Made by a program: the position numbers and the translations under genes | NCBI GenBank assembly: GCA_021730635.1 | Contig: JAJNNC010000013.1 | Coordinates: 124,001 to 188,000 of the forward strand | Source of the DNA: Catalimonadaceae bacterium JC749 | GTDB lineage: Bacteria; Bacteroidota; Bacteroidia; Cytophagales; Cyclobacteriaceae | DNA: 64,000 nt | Reading direction: 5' to 3' | Shown here: positions 27,809-36,193 of the stretch, one piece after another | Layout: each line of letters starts with the position of its first letter | How positions within the stretch are numbered: position 1 is the stretch's first letter | Notes under the pieces: model-generated | Told to the model about the DNA's origin: nothing | Databases searched by the model: none | What the model saw: only the letters and a program-made list of their open reading frames with translations

Positions 27809-28113
27809 GGGTTTACGTTTTTATTGGTATTGCGTACAAAATGTAGGTGTGTAACCTTAAGAAAATCGATTACTTTTCCGGCCTGCAAGGGTACGACCTC
27901 ATTCTCAATCCGTTCTAACAGTTTTACCCCTTTGCCCAGCAGGGATGTCGCTTAACTTTTTAAAAAAAACACATTGCTCCTAGTTTTGCCATGGGTTGCT
28001 TATAAAGTTTCCTGCAATATTAGGCGATCATTTTTTATAAAAATTGAACAAAACCGACATCCCTGCTAAATTTTTTTCAGGTGGCGAAAAGGAAAGTAGG
28101 GCTGGTATAAGCC
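27809..28113. other. Intergenic stretch, 305 bp
   Basis: It holds no gene. It contains the 130-bp element bounded by 13-bp inverted repeats and, at its upper end, the terminator hairpin of the SRPBCC gene. The bases next to 27808 are the likely leader of the NTF2-like gene. Confidence 0.5.
27938..28067. repeat. 13-bp perfect inverted repeat bounding a 130-bp intergenic element
   Basis: AGCAGGGATGTCG at 27938-27950 is the exact reverse complement of CGACATCCCTGCT at 28055-28067. The 104 bases between are AT-rich and include a weaker ATTGC/GCAAT pair. No clear target-site duplication is seen. It could be a miniature inverted-repeat element, a structured RNA, or a paired regulatory site. Confidence 0.65.
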
Positions 28114-28117
28114 CTAC
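28088..28117 (-). terminator. Rho-independent terminator of the SRPBCC gene
   Basis: On the minus strand GTAGGGCT (28117-28110) pairs with AGCCCTAC (28103-28096) around a short loop, followed by TTTCCTTTT. The stem overlaps the stop codon of the SRPBCC gene. Confidence 0.65.
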
Positions 28118-28557
28118 ACCTTATTTTCAGACAAGGCTTTCACTTTTTCCAAAGCCTTCGGCCATGTTTCCATGAAATAATTTTTATACTCCTGAATAGT
28201 GTCAGTCTCAATGTTCAGTTGCGTTTTTCCATTCACAGTTTTAAGCGTATAATTTTCCCTCGCGCCGGACCATTGTTTGGCCTCTTCGCTGTCCAGGTCC
28301 TCCACTCCGTTTTTGACAGTACCCAAATGTTCGATAGACATGAATTCGTAAGGTTTGTTGGCCGCTATGGTGCTGAGCATGCCTTCACCCTCCGGAGAAA
28401 GAAAAAGCACTTTGCTCCCTTCTTTCCAGTCGGTTACTGCATAGGAGCCTTCGTTAAAAATAGAAGTCCACTGACGATAGGACTTGTCGTCCCAAAGAAT
28501 ATTCCATACGGTTTCTCTGCTTGCCTCAATAGTGATATTAAATTTTAGCTTTTCCAT
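28114..28557 (-). CDS. SRPBCC (AHSA1-like) protein
   Basis: This 147-residue soluble protein starts MEKLKFNITIEASRETVWNIL, then YRQWTSIFNEGSYAV, and ends in a long helix (FMETWPKALEKVKALSE). This is the usual START/SRPBCC layout, a fold that binds hydrophobic ligands and is often found in stress-related operons. No enzymatic residue is evident. It has its own terminator overlapping its stop codon, so it is the last gene of its message. The VOC gene lies 170 bases upstream on the same strand. Confidence 0.82.
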   Translation of the reverse strand: MEKLKFNITIEASRETVWNILWDDKSYRQWTSIFNEGSYAVTDWKEGSKVLFLSPEGEGMLSTIAANKPYEFMSIEHLGTVKNGVEDLDSEEAKQWSGARENYTLKTVNGKTQLNIETDTIQEYKNYFMETWPKALEKVKALSENKV

Positions 28558-28727
28558 AAGTTGTATTTAAATGATGATAATAGGGTTGAATTGAAAAAAA
28601 TGATAGATCAATAGGGAGTTCGTCTATATTGATGAATGGTCTCAGCAAAACCTGATCCGTCAAAAGTAGGGTTCATGATCCGGTGACCCAGACCCTGAAC
28701 CCTCTCCGAACCTGAAAGATTTATTGA

Positions 28728-29153
28728 TTATTGTTGATTACTGTCATAACTGACCATCCAGTGAATACCGTACTGATCGGTTAACATGCCAAAGTAAGAA
28801 CCCCAGAAGACATCCCCCAGAGGCATGGTGACCGATCCGCCTTCGGAGAGCTTATGGAAGATACGATCGGCTTCTTCTTTGCTGTCCGTCACAATGGAGA
28901 TTGAAGCACTATCGCCAAAGTCTACCTTGCCCATAGAAGCCGGTTTGTCGCTACCCATCAGAATGGTTCCTTGTCCGATAGGCAAGGCCATGTGCATAAT
29001 TTTGTTACGCTCTTCCGGGGATGATTGGTATTCTGCGGGTACTTCGTTGAACCGCATCACGGTCTGGAATTCCCCACCGAAAGCTGCTCTATAAAAATGA
29101 AAAGCTTCTTCACAATTGCCACTAAAGTTAAGATAAGGATTGACTGCTGCCAT
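28728..29153 (-). CDS. VOC-family protein, PhnB-like
   Basis: The protein (141 residues) begins with NPYLNFSGNCEEAFHFYRAAFGGE, the mark of PhnB-like or '3-demethylubiquinone-9 3-methyltransferase-like' VOC proteins, and ends with FGMLTDQYGIHWMVSY. Annotated names in this family are historical; the members are VOC-fold proteins of unknown reaction. It is probably cytoplasmic and dimeric. It lies in the minus-strand island, 101 bases from an NTF2-like gene upstream. The metal-ligand set is incomplete by eye. Confidence 0.85.
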   Translation of the reverse strand: MAAVNPYLNFSGNCEEAFHFYRAAFGGEFQTVMRFNEVPAEYQSSPEERNKIMHMALPIGQGTILMGSDKPASMGKVDFGDSASISIVTDSKEEADRIFHKLSEGGSVTMPLGDVFWGSYFGMLTDQYGIHWMVSYDSNQQ

Positions 29154-29254
29154 AATGATATAGGTTTAAATAGTGAATGGTTGATTTTTCAAGGTGTAGT
29201 GTATGGTAGACTACTCTACCGGTTGTCAGTGGGAGCATACTATATAAGCAGGTG

Positions 29255-29659
29255 TTAGCCAAGGTCATATCTCACCAGGGATGAAACATGGCTATGGTTC
29301 TCCGTTTCTATGATATAAGAGGTTAATGTTTTAATCTTTCCGTTTTTGAAACCATTGAGTTTATAGAGATCACAGAAGGCATACGTTTTGGTGCTTCCTT
29401 GTCGGTCAGCCACTTTCATGATACCTTCAACAGCGGCTGTATTGCCATGCGTAATAATCTGATTGATCTTCACATCCATGTTTCCCTCTTTCTCTACCTG
29501 AGCTATGGCTTTCAGGAACTCGCTCTTGCCGCGGATGGTGGGCGTTCCTATCATGGTCCATTGTATATCCTCAGTGATGTTTTCTGCAATAAAATCTGTG
29601 TCATTGTTTGCAAAAGCCTCATTAATTTTGATAAAAAAGACATTTTTGTTTGTAGTCAT
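29255..29659 (-). CDS. NTF2-like (SnoaL) protein
   Basis: The protein has 134 residues and a single NTF2/SnoaL domain. Recognisable pieces are INEAFANNDTDFIAENITEDIQWTM, seen here as AFANNDTDFIAEN and EDIQWTMIGT, and KTYAFCDLYKLNGFKNGKI near the end. It probably binds or transforms a small ligand. No operon partner overlaps it; the VOC gene is 101 bases downstream and RibD paralogue 4 is 106 bases upstream. A similar protein lies at 27449 and a more distant DUF4440-type pair at 45943-47277. Confidence 0.8.
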   Translation of the reverse strand: MTTNKNVFFIKINEAFANNDTDFIAENITEDIQWTMIGTPTIRGKSEFLKAIAQVEKEGNMDVKINQIITHGNTAAVEGIMKVADRQGSTKTYAFCDLYKLNGFKNGKIKTLTSYIIETENHSHVSSLVRYDLG

Positions 29660-29765
29660 GATGTTTAGGTAGTGCGTTTGTTACAGTGTTGAGAAAGAAA
29701 ATGGATGGAGGAGGAGTTTTTCAAGACGCCCCATTCCTCCGAAGTAGTTAAATATAAATATTTCT

Positions 29766-30320
29766 TCATCCGCCATAAGCCTGGTAAGTAAGGGCAATAT
29801 TGCCACAACGAAAGGACCGTTGATGTAAAAATTTCAGAGGGACTCTCTCCTGAAGATTTTGAAACAGCGGTTTTCCCTTGCCCAAAACGACAGGGTTTAC
29901 AATCAGATGGTATTCATCGATCAGGCCCAGTTTGATGAAAGTGGAAGCCAGATCGGCGCCTCCAAAAATTACCATATCCTTACCAGGCTGCTGCTTCAAC
30001 TGTTGAATTTCCGAAGCTATATTGTCTTTTAACAAACGGGTGTTGGTCCATTCGGCTTTATCCAATGTTTTTGAAAAGACAATCTTAGGTAAATGATTCA
30101 TTTGTTCTATGAGTACCGGATGATCGACAGTGGTTGTGGGCCAGTAACTTTCCAGGAGCTGATAGGTGACCCGGCCGAACAGCATGACATCTATCTGCTT
30201 CAGAAATGTGATCATGTACTGATCCATCTCTTCATCCCATACATGCCATTCCAGATCTTTGTCAGCTCCTTCTATCATGCCATCCAGTGAAACCATCATC
30301 GACAAAATTATTTTTCTCAT
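29766..30320 (-). CDS. RibD/DHFR-fold reductase (paralogue 4)
   Basis: The 184-residue protein starts at ATG 30320 with MRKIILSMMVSLDGMIEGAD and has VMLFGRVTYQLLESYWP, DMVIFGGADLASTFI and LIDEYHLIVNPVVLGKGKPLF. It is a RibD C-terminal family protein expected to bind NADPH. ATG 30320 and the TGA of the upstream DinB gene overlap as ATGA, giving translational coupling. This and paralogue 1 both follow a different gene by the same 4-base overlap. It is the last gene of a four-gene minus operon (31800 to 29766). Confidence 0.87.
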   Translation of the reverse strand: MRKIILSMMVSLDGMIEGADKDLEWHVWDEEMDQYMITFLKQIDVMLFGRVTYQLLESYWPTTTVDHPVLIEQMNHLPKIVFSKTLDKAEWTNTRLLKDNIASEIQQLKQQPGKDMVIFGGADLASTFIKLGLIDEYHLIVNPVVLGKGKPLFQNLQERVPLKFLHQRSFRCGNIALTYQAYGG

Positions 30321-30856
30321 ATTGTTCTGATTTGAAAAGCGGGACAAGATGTGTCATGCAGCATCCGGTATATTTGCTCCAGTTGATGGGTATGCCTTTG
30401 GGTATGGCTCATAAAAAAGGTAAGCCATTCCAGTATGGTCAACCGTCCGAAGCCCGGTAAGTCAAAATCCAGACAGGTGGCCGATACATTCAAAGTGGCC
30501 GCCGCTTCCGACAGCGCATTCATCTTATGGTCCAAGGCTGACAGAAGAACTTCTTTTTCTGGGGGGCGGGGGGATGGGAGGATGGCTTCCGATGACTTCA
30601 TTTTCAGATTAAAATCCGAAAAAAGTTGAGTGATGGCTGCCACCTTTTCATCCGGGGCTCTTTTGGTCTGTGCTACTTTTCCGTACAGTATCTTCAGAAT
30701 GCCGGTATCCGACTTCAAAAGATGTTCAGCCACCTGTGCGGCTGTCCAGCTCCCTTCAAAAGGAACGATATGAAATTGGTCGTCCTCAAAGGCATGCAGT
30801 ACATGCAGTACATGATCGATGGTGTAATTGATATTAATGAGCAACTCTTTTTTCAT
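30317..30856 (-). CDS. DinB-family protein
   Basis: The protein has 179 residues from ATG 30856. It has the helical DinB_2 pattern: WTAAQVAEHLLKSDTGILKIL with the first His, and a C-terminal FFMSHTQRHTHQLEQIY containing the His pair. These histidines bind a divalent metal in characterised members. The substrate is unknown. It overlaps the alpha/beta hydrolase gene by 23 bases upstream and RibD paralogue 4 by 4 bases downstream, so the three are tightly coupled. It is not closely similar to the DinB protein at 1735. Confidence 0.83.
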   Translation of the reverse strand: MKKELLININYTIDHVLHVLHAFEDDQFHIVPFEGSWTAAQVAEHLLKSDTGILKILYGKVAQTKRAPDEKVAAITQLFSDFNLKMKSSEAILPSPRPPEKEVLLSALDHKMNALSEAAATLNVSATCLDFDLPGFGRLTILEWLTFFMSHTQRHTHQLEQIYRMLHDTSCPAFQIRTI

Positions 30857-31406
30857 GGTTGATGCTTTTAAGATCGTCAACAAGTTCAGGAAGTCCGGCC
30901 TGGTAAGTATGTCCGTAACCCTCCAGCAGCCGGATCCTGGCCCTGGGAAGTTCTTGGGCGTAGTAAGATAGATGATCTACAGGTACAACCTCGTCATCCT
31001 TACTCTGATACAGGAAAAGGTATGGGATGACAGGCAGCCTGGCAGCAAAATTCTTCTGTAAGGCATATTCTTCAATTTCCCAGTCTGGGGCACCCCAGAA
31101 GGGTGTCGCTATCAGCAATAAGGCTGAAACAGGAAGAGGGCAAGGTTCTTCCGACAGGTATTTCAGCAAAACAGAACCGCCCAGAGAATGCCCGACCAAA
31201 ATCACCTCACCAGCCATAGCAGCCCATTCTTTAGTCAGCTGTTCTTTCCAAATCATATACTGTGGGTGTTCAGGTGCAGGCATGGTCGGGCAGCGAATCT
31301 CATACTCGTCTTGCAGGGCACGCATCAGGGAATGCACTAAAGGACCACTTCCTTCCTGCAGGTTTTGAGGACCGGCACTATGAATGAATAGCATTTGCTT
31401 TTTCAT
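30834..31406 (-). CDS. Alpha/beta hydrolase, RBBP9/YdeN-like
   Basis: Read from ATG 31406, the protein has 190 residues. It starts MKKQMLFIHSAGPQNLQEGSG, and the nucleophile elbow is VGHSLGGSVLLKYL. YQSKDDEVVPVDH holds a candidate acidic residue, and GYGHTYQ the His. The catalytic triad Ser-Asp-His is thus complete. It resembles RBBP9/YdeN serine hydrolases, whose natural substrates are largely unknown. A start at 31535 would add 43 residues overlapping the VOC gene and is rejected. It overlaps DinB by 23 bases and follows the VOC gene by 7 bases. Confidence 0.83.
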   Translation of the reverse strand: MKKQMLFIHSAGPQNLQEGSGPLVHSLMRALQDEYEIRCPTMPAPEHPQYMIWKEQLTKEWAAMAGEVILVGHSLGGSVLLKYLSEEPCPLPVSALLLIATPFWGAPDWEIEEYALQKNFAARLPVIPYLFLYQSKDDEVVPVDHLSYYAQELPRARIRLLEGYGHTYQAGLPELVDDLKSINHEKRVAH

Positions 31407-31413
31407 GCAACCT

Positions 31414-31800
31414 CTACTGTGGACGGCTTTCCAGTACAGACAAAATATTCCCCGCCGGATCGGTAAACCAGGCAATATTGGGTCCGTCAGCACTTCGGCT
31501 AATTCCTTTTTCGTCTGTTTTAATGTTTCCTTCATATTGCAGGAAGCGAACTCCTTTCCTGGTCAGTGCCTCTACGGTTTGATCAATATCATCAACCGGA
31601 AAATTAAGGATGGTAAAGGTGGCTGGCACATGGTCAGGTTTAGGATAAACCAATATATGACTGCCGCCTTCAAGATGGAGCTCCAGCAACCCCATGGGGT
31701 TGTCTACTACGTCCAGCCCCAGGATGCTACTGTAAAATTCCCGGGCTTTTTGCAAGTTATTGACTGAAAATCCGCTGAATGCTTTTGTATGCTGAAACAT
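31414..31800 (-). CDS. VOC-family protein (glyoxalase-like)
   Basis: The protein has 128 residues. [22 protein letters not shown] opens the first beta-alpha-beta module, and [16 protein letters not shown] closes the second. The terminal Glu and an internal His/Glu pair are candidate metal ligands. It is the first gene of the operon VOC, hydrolase, DinB, RibD paralogue 4. The family includes lactoylglutathione lyases and dioxygenases, but this branch is of unknown activity. It probably acts in the cytoplasm as a dimer. Confidence 0.85.
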   Translation of the reverse strand: MFQHTKAFSGFSVNNLQKAREFYSSILGLDVVDNPMGLLELHLEGGSHILVYPKPDHVPATFTILNFPVDDIDQTVEALTRKGVRFLQYEGNIKTDEKGISRSADGPNIAWFTDPAGNILSVLESRPQ

Positions 31801-31856
31801 GGGTTAAGGGGGTATAGTGAAAAAATTTGATCGTTAATGTTTGAAAGTGAGGGGTG

Positions 31857-32270
31857 TTATCCTTCTGAGGATGCTAACCGCAACATACACAATACATCAG
31901 CCCCTTGGTACCATTCCACAATGGGTGGCTCTACATTTTTTCCGGCAGCTCCCAGCTGGCTGAAGACCTCATGGATAGAGACCGTGTTGTTTTTCCAATC
32001 TCTGACGGTTTCTGTCAGGTAGCTTCCTTTTTGGAGGATCAGGGACTCACAACCATATTGGTCAGCTTCTCCGGAAAAAGATTCCCTTACAGCGGCTTTG
32101 TATATCATAACTCCCGAATCGCCCGGATAGGCAATACCGAAGAAAGTTTTGTCCGTCTGCGTAGGAAGTTTTTGAATCAGTTGTTGGAAAGCTTCCGGAA
32201 TTCCCTGTGGAAAAGAAGAGGCTGTGATGCAAAAGAGTGGTATGTTTTCTTCTAGCTCAAATATTTTCAT
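31857..32270 (-). CDS. Conserved-looking protein of unknown function (GyrI-like fold possible)
   Basis: I do not recognise a family with confidence in this 137-residue soluble protein. Visible pieces are LFCITASSFPQGIPEAFQQL near the start and IVEWYQGADVLCMLRL at the end. The general layout recalls the effector-binding (GyrI/SOUL-like) small-ligand domains, but this is a guess. It is transcribed divergently from the GlxA-type regulator at 32424, and the 153 bases between hold two direct repeats right behind its ATG. That makes it a likely target of this regulator. Confidence 0.6.
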   Translation of the reverse strand: MKIFELEENIPLFCITASSFPQGIPEAFQQLIQKLPTQTDKTFFGIAYPGDSGVMIYKAAVRESFSGEADQYGCESLILQKGSYLTETVRDWKNNTVSIHEVFSQLGAAGKNVEPPIVEWYQGADVLCMLRLASSEG

Positions 32271-32273
32271 GAT

Positions 32274-32308
32274 CTTATTTTAAGTACATGAACTTATTTT
32301 AAGTATAT
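32274..32308. promoter_or_regulatory. Two direct repeats in a divergent promoter region
   Basis: CTTATTTTAAGTACAT (32274-32289) and CTTATTTTAAGTATAT (32293-32308) differ by one base and lie 19 bp apart centre to centre. AraC-type regulators commonly bind two direct half-sites about two helical turns apart, so these are candidate operator sites for the GlxA-type regulator at 32424. Confidence 0.55.
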
Positions 32309-32423
32309 TGCAAACTTAATGGATGTCATTCATTTTTAGGGGGGGTGAACACGGCAGATTGAGGGGGGTAATGCGACATTATTCCTTATGATATTTATCA
32401 TCCTGAATGCTTACCTTTAGGTT

Positions 32424-33404
32424 ATGAAACATATATCCATCTTGGTTCTGAAAGGAGCCATTTTAGGGAGTCTGGAAGGCTCCAGACAGTTGTTAACAGA
32501 GGTCAACAAATTTTGTCAGACCCAGGGCAGGGCCCCCTTATTTCAGGTACAACTGGTGGGCCTCACCAAAGAAACGCCTTTAAGCGGAGGCTTATTTACG
32601 GTGCATCCCGATTTACAGCTGGAAGATATCCAAAAGACAGACCTGGTTATCATTCCGGCCTTTGATGGAGAGATTGAAACAGCCTTGGCAAAGAACCGAG
32701 CCTTTATCCCCTGGATTATCCGCCAGTATGAAGCTGGGGCGGAAGTAGCCAGCCTGTGCATGGGTGCCTTTATCCTGGCCTCTACAGGTTTGTTAAACGG
32801 CAGAAATTGTGCGACACACTGGATGGCAGCGGAAACTTTTCAGAAAATGTTTCCGAAGGTAAACCTGGTGACAGAAAGAATTATCACGGATGAAAAGGGG
32901 ATCTATTCCAGTGGAGGGGCTTTCTCCTATATGAATCTCATTCTGTACCTGATCGAGAAATATGCGGGCCGGAATTTCGCCATTCTGGCAGCCAAAGTGT
33001 TTGCCATCGAAATTGAACGGCAAAATCAGTTATCCTTTACCATTTTTCAGGGACAAAAAGATCATGAAGATGAACCAGTGTTCAAAGCCCAGGAATTTAT
33101 CGAGCAACATTTTCAGGATAAAATTACAGTGGATCAACTGGCCTCTATGTTTGCCATGGGCCGCAGAAGCCTGGAGCGAAGATTTAAAAAAGCGACGGCC
33201 AATACGGTATCAGAATACATACAGCGGGTGAAAATAGAAGCAGCGAAAAAAAGTTTTGAGACTTCCCGCAAAAATATCAACGAAATAATGTATGAAGTGG
33301 GCTATTCCGATGTCAAGGCATTCAGAAATACTTTTAAGAAAATTACCGGATTATCCCCGCTGGAATACAGGAATAAATATAATAAAGAAGTCGCTATGGT
33401 TTGA
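32424..33404 (+). CDS. GlxA-type AraC regulator with DJ-1/PfpI domain
   Basis: The protein has 326 residues. The N-terminal half is a DJ-1/PfpI (class I amidotransferase-like) domain, with VASLCMGAFILASTGLL placing Cys112 at the nucleophile elbow. The C-terminal third has two AraC helix-turn-helix units (VDQLASMFAMGRRSLERRF and INEIMYEVGYSDVKAFRNTF). In GlxA regulators the first domain is a ligand sensor. It is one of very few plus-strand genes in the minus-strand island, divergent from the unknown protein at 31857, and may control the whole island. A terminator follows its end. Confidence 0.9.
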   Translation: MKHISILVLKGAILGSLEGSRQLLTEVNKFCQTQGRAPLFQVQLVGLTKETPLSGGLFTVHPDLQLEDIQKTDLVIIPAFDGEIETALAKNRAFIPWIIRQYEAGAEVASLCMGAFILASTGLLNGRNCATHWMAAETFQKMFPKVNLVTERIITDEKGIYSSGGAFSYMNLILYLIEKYAGRNFAILAAKVFAIEIERQNQLSFTIFQGQKDHEDEPVFKAQEFIEQHFQDKITVDQLASMFAMGRRSLERRFKKATANTVSEYIQRVKIEAAKKSFETSRKNINEIMYEVGYSDVKAFRNTFKKITGLSPLEYRNKYNKEVAMV

Positions 33405-33439
33405 GAGTTCAGAAGAAAGAAGGATATAGCCGAATAAAA

Positions 33440-33480
33440 AAGCCATGTGAACGGAAAGTACCGTCAGCATGGCTTGCTTT
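33440..33480. terminator. Bidirectional terminator between GlxA regulator and carbonic anhydrase
   Basis: AAGCCATG (33440-33447) pairs with CATGGCTT (33468-33475), extended inward by an ACGG/CCGT stem. An A-run precedes and a T-run follows, which suits termination from both converging genes. Confidence 0.7.
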
Positions 33481-33516
33481 TATGATCAGGCTTCAATCGG
33501 ACTGGGCATTACAAAC

Positions 33517-34143
33517 TTAATCCAGATGATAAATTTTCATGATGCCCTCTAATATTTTAGTAAAATCAATTTTTAAGTCAATTAATTTCCCACTGCGGAT
33601 ATCAAATACCCAGCCATGTACGGAGAGTCGTCTGTCCCGATACGCCCTTTGCACGTCAGCCGTTTTCAGTACATTTACGCATTGTTCCTGTACGTTGAGC
33701 TCAACCAGGCGGTTGTACCTTTTATCGGTATCCTGAATGGCGTCCAGCTCATCCTGGTGTAGGCGATACACATCCCGGATATTTCTTAACCAGGGGTTTA
33801 AGATCCCCAAATCAGCAGATTGCATTGCCGCTTTCACCCCACCACAATAGTAGTGACCGCATACCACAATATGGTTTACTTTCAAATGGCTCACCGCATA
33901 GTTGATGACAGACATGGCGCTCAAATCCGTATTGGGTACCATATTCGCAATGTTTCTGTGCACGAAAGCATCACCCGGTTGAACTCCCATTAAATCTTCA
34001 GCGGTCACCCGGCTGTCTGAACAGCCTATATAAAGAATTTCTGGGCTTTGTCCTTTAGAAAGATTATCAAAATAATCCTGATTAGTTTTTAGCTTTTCCT
34101 GTACCCATTGTTGGTTGTTCGTAAAGATTTGTTCGATGTTCAT
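33517..34143 (-). CDS. Beta-class carbonic anhydrase
   Basis: This 208-residue enzyme has the full zinc site: Cys41 and Asp43/Arg45 in CSDSRV, and His97 and Cys100 in CGHYYCGGV. It interconverts CO2 and bicarbonate in the cytoplasm. Length and motif spacing match bacterial beta-carbonic anhydrases. It stands alone, ended by a bidirectional terminator shared with the regulator upstream. Its role may be to feed bicarbonate to carboxylases or control pH. Among the stress-type enzymes around it, it is the only one with a confident reaction. Confidence 0.94.
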   Translation of the reverse strand: MNIEQIFTNNQQWVQEKLKTNQDYFDNLSKGQSPEILYIGCSDSRVTAEDLMGVQPGDAFVHRNIANMVPNTDLSAMSVINYAVSHLKVNHIVVCGHYYCGGVKAAMQSADLGILNPWLRNIRDVYRLHQDELDAIQDTDKRYNRLVELNVQEQCVNVLKTADVQRAYRDRRLSVHGWVFDIRSGKLIDLKIDFTKILEGIMKIYHLD

Positions 34144-34326
34144 AAGGCAGCTTTATTTTTTAGTTGGTTAAAAATGTATAATATAAGTTGAACGAACGAA
34201 AAAGGGGTCTTGTTTGCTTTTTTTTGCATATGGGAATTAACGCACTGAACCATACGGTTTTCTGACCAGCACCATCCTATGATGAAATTGGAATAGATGA
34301 TACTGAAGAATCGATCCCGTAGAAGA

Positions 34327-34791
34327 TCAGAACATTCTGAAATAGGGTCTGCTCACCAGGGGTGAAAAAGCCCAGGGAATGGAGAAGAATATGATCAACA
34401 ATCCGATGGTATACCAGATGGCCATTGTCTTGAATTTCGCCGGATCGGGGCTTTTAAGCTTTGCTTTGGTGGAACCGACACTAATCACGGTAACAGCGAT
34501 CAACATCATGGTGATATGTTCCATTCCAAAAAAACGGACTTGTCTGTCGTGAACAGCCTCTTGAAAATGATGATAAAAATAGTTGACAATAGGGCTGATA
34601 AAGTATAAGAAAAGCCCGATCATCATTTGTAGGTTTGCGATCGTTGCAGAAAAATTCCTTACTGAGTCATCAAACTTTGTAAATGGTTTTTTCCTGAGCC
34701 AACCCAGGTAGGCACGAATGAGGGCGAAAAGTAAGCTGGCCAGGACCAGCCAGCGGAACCAGGAATGTAGGGCTAATAGTGTTGGGTACAT
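34327..34791 (-). CDS. Four-helix membrane protein (annotated elsewhere as cytochrome b-like)
   Basis: The protein has 154 residues and four hydrophobic segments. HSWFRWLVLASLLFALIRAYLG opens it with a His, and MEHITMMLIAVTVISVG places another His in the third segment. Similar Bacteroidota proteins are often labelled cytochrome B, but the heme ligands are not proven. It is probably an inner-membrane protein. The next gene is an SRPBCC protein 174 bases away, and no operon is evident. I am confident it is a real gene but not of its function. Confidence 0.7.
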   Translation of the reverse strand: MYPTLLALHSWFRWLVLASLLFALIRAYLGWLRKKPFTKFDDSVRNFSATIANLQMMIGLFLYFISPIVNYFYHHFQEAVHDRQVRFFGMEHITMMLIAVTVISVGSTKAKLKSPDPAKFKTMAIWYTIGLLIIFFSIPWAFSPLVSRPYFRMF

Positions 34792-34965
34792 AGGATGAAT
34801 TTTTATGTGAGGATAAATACCCTATTTTGATAGATGCAAGATAATGTCCCATCGAAACACAGACATACGTTTGGATGAAATGTCAGAATTATGAAGGTAA
34901 AGAACCTGAGGATGCAGCTACGAATACTCTGCGCTCTCACCGAGTAGGTACCTTAGCTGTTACGT

Positions 34966-35457
34966 TCAGGATTTTATCCTGTTCTTTGCCATTTCATCTG
35001 TTTCCGTCACTGACTGCCGTTGTTCCAGTATTTGTTTCAGCCGTTTCAAATCCTTTTGGTTGGCCTTTCGCATGGCTGTCGAAAGCAGTGGAGCGAAAAT
35101 TTTTGAGAAACCTTTGGGTTGTCCCGTGTTTGTCAGGGTCATGAGGGTCTGACCATCCCCGGCAGGCTGCCAGGTGTAAGCAGTCTGCATGGGAAAAGGA
35201 CCATTGGCAGTCCGCATCACAAGTTGCTGACCAGGATGAAAAGTTACAATCTCGTAAACATACTCGAGGTGCCGACCCAGAAACTGCGCTTCAAAAGCTA
35301 TTTGTGAACCTTTCATCAGCGGTTTAGGCGTCTTCCAGGCAACCGATTTGATATTGACATACCATTCCGGCGCATTGTCTGGGTTGGAAGCATAGGCTGC
35401 AACTTTGTCGGGAGGTGCAGAAATAATAATTTCTGTGACTACGTTGACCGTCTTCAT
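34966..35457 (-). CDS. SRPBCC-family protein
   Basis: This 163-residue protein has the SRPBCC fold: [30 protein letters not shown] at the start (seen in parts), a middle with [18 protein letters not shown], and a long C-terminal helix of charged residues ([21 protein letters not shown]). It probably binds a hydrophobic ligand. It is the third SRPBCC protein of the island. It is monocistronic by spacing, with 137 bases to the cupin gene upstream. No catalytic residue can be named. Confidence 0.82.
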   Translation of the reverse strand: MKTVNVVTEIIISAPPDKVAAYASNPDNAPEWYVNIKSVAWKTPKPLMKGSQIAFEAQFLGRHLEYVYEIVTFHPGQQLVMRTANGPFPMQTAYTWQPAGDGQTLMTLTNTGQPKGFSKIFAPLLSTAMRKANQKDLKRLKQILEQRQSVTETDEMAKNRIKS

Positions 35458-35594
35458 GGAAGTAAAGGTATGAAATTATCCTTGTCTTGTTCTCTCCTCC
35501 CTTTGCTTTTTAACAGTCACTGATCTGTCAGAATCCATGGTGATAGTCGGGGATTCATCTGTCTGAAGCGATTAGTTCTTCCAGGATTTGTAGA

Positions 35595-36128
35595 TTATAT
35601 TTTGAGCCCCCGTATTTTCCCAATCCAGTTTAATAGCGACATGATAAAGTTGGGTGGATTGATGGAAACAATTTCCGGGCTATATTTTTTCATCAACATG
35701 GCAATATGGGTCGCCACCCTTAGATTCATCTTTAATGGTTTTTTGCCGCCCTCCGACAATTTATTTACAATATCATGGAGCCCTACAAAATACGCTTCAT
35801 AACGCAAAGCTGGTGTATGCATGTTATACACTTTTGTAATGGTATCCGCAGCATTCCGAAAGGTATGGGGTATACCTTTGGGAATAGTCATTTCATCACC
35901 GGGCTTTAAAATCTGCCACTGCCCATTAGTATTAACCTCTAGCTCACCTTCCAATACTTTGTATGTTTCATCGGCGGATGGATGCTTGTGCAATGGCGTT
36001 CCCCCTGAATATGGCAGTAGTTCCCACACCATTTCCAGCGATTGTCCGTTGGTTTGACCGGGAGTTTTCACAATGTGGAAGATAGCCCCAATAGGAGTCA
36101 TATCAAGGGTTTGATGGATTTCAGGCAT
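35595..36128 (-). CDS. Cupin-domain protein
   Basis: The protein has 177 residues. One cupin domain (about 15-110) shows the first metal motif (LPYSGGTPLHKHPSADETYKVLEGELEV, in parts) with two His and a Glu, and the second around IPKGIPHTFRN with a His. It should bind a metal ion. The C-terminal 65 residues are a helical extension with a hydrophobic stretch and no known domain. Its reaction is unknown. It is minus-strand, 65 bases upstream of the start of the PLP decarboxylase gene's downstream region, and is probably separate from it. Confidence 0.78.
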   Translation of the reverse strand: MPEIHQTLDMTPIGAIFHIVKTPGQTNGQSLEMVWELLPYSGGTPLHKHPSADETYKVLEGELEVNTNGQWQILKPGDEMTIPKGIPHTFRNAADTITKVYNMHTPALRYEAYFVGLHDIVNKLSEGGKKPLKMNLRVATHIAMLMKKYSPEIVSINPPNFIMSLLNWIGKIRGLKI

Positions 36129-36193
36129 TGAGATAACGTTGGTTTGTTGAGTATATACATTTAGAACAAGCTTTCGGTATTGTTCACAAAGTT

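Noticed and set aside
22801-30320. Trimethoprim-resistance dihydrofolate reductases
   Set aside because: The four proteins have the RibD C-terminal pattern, not that of folate-pathway DfrA-type enzymes.
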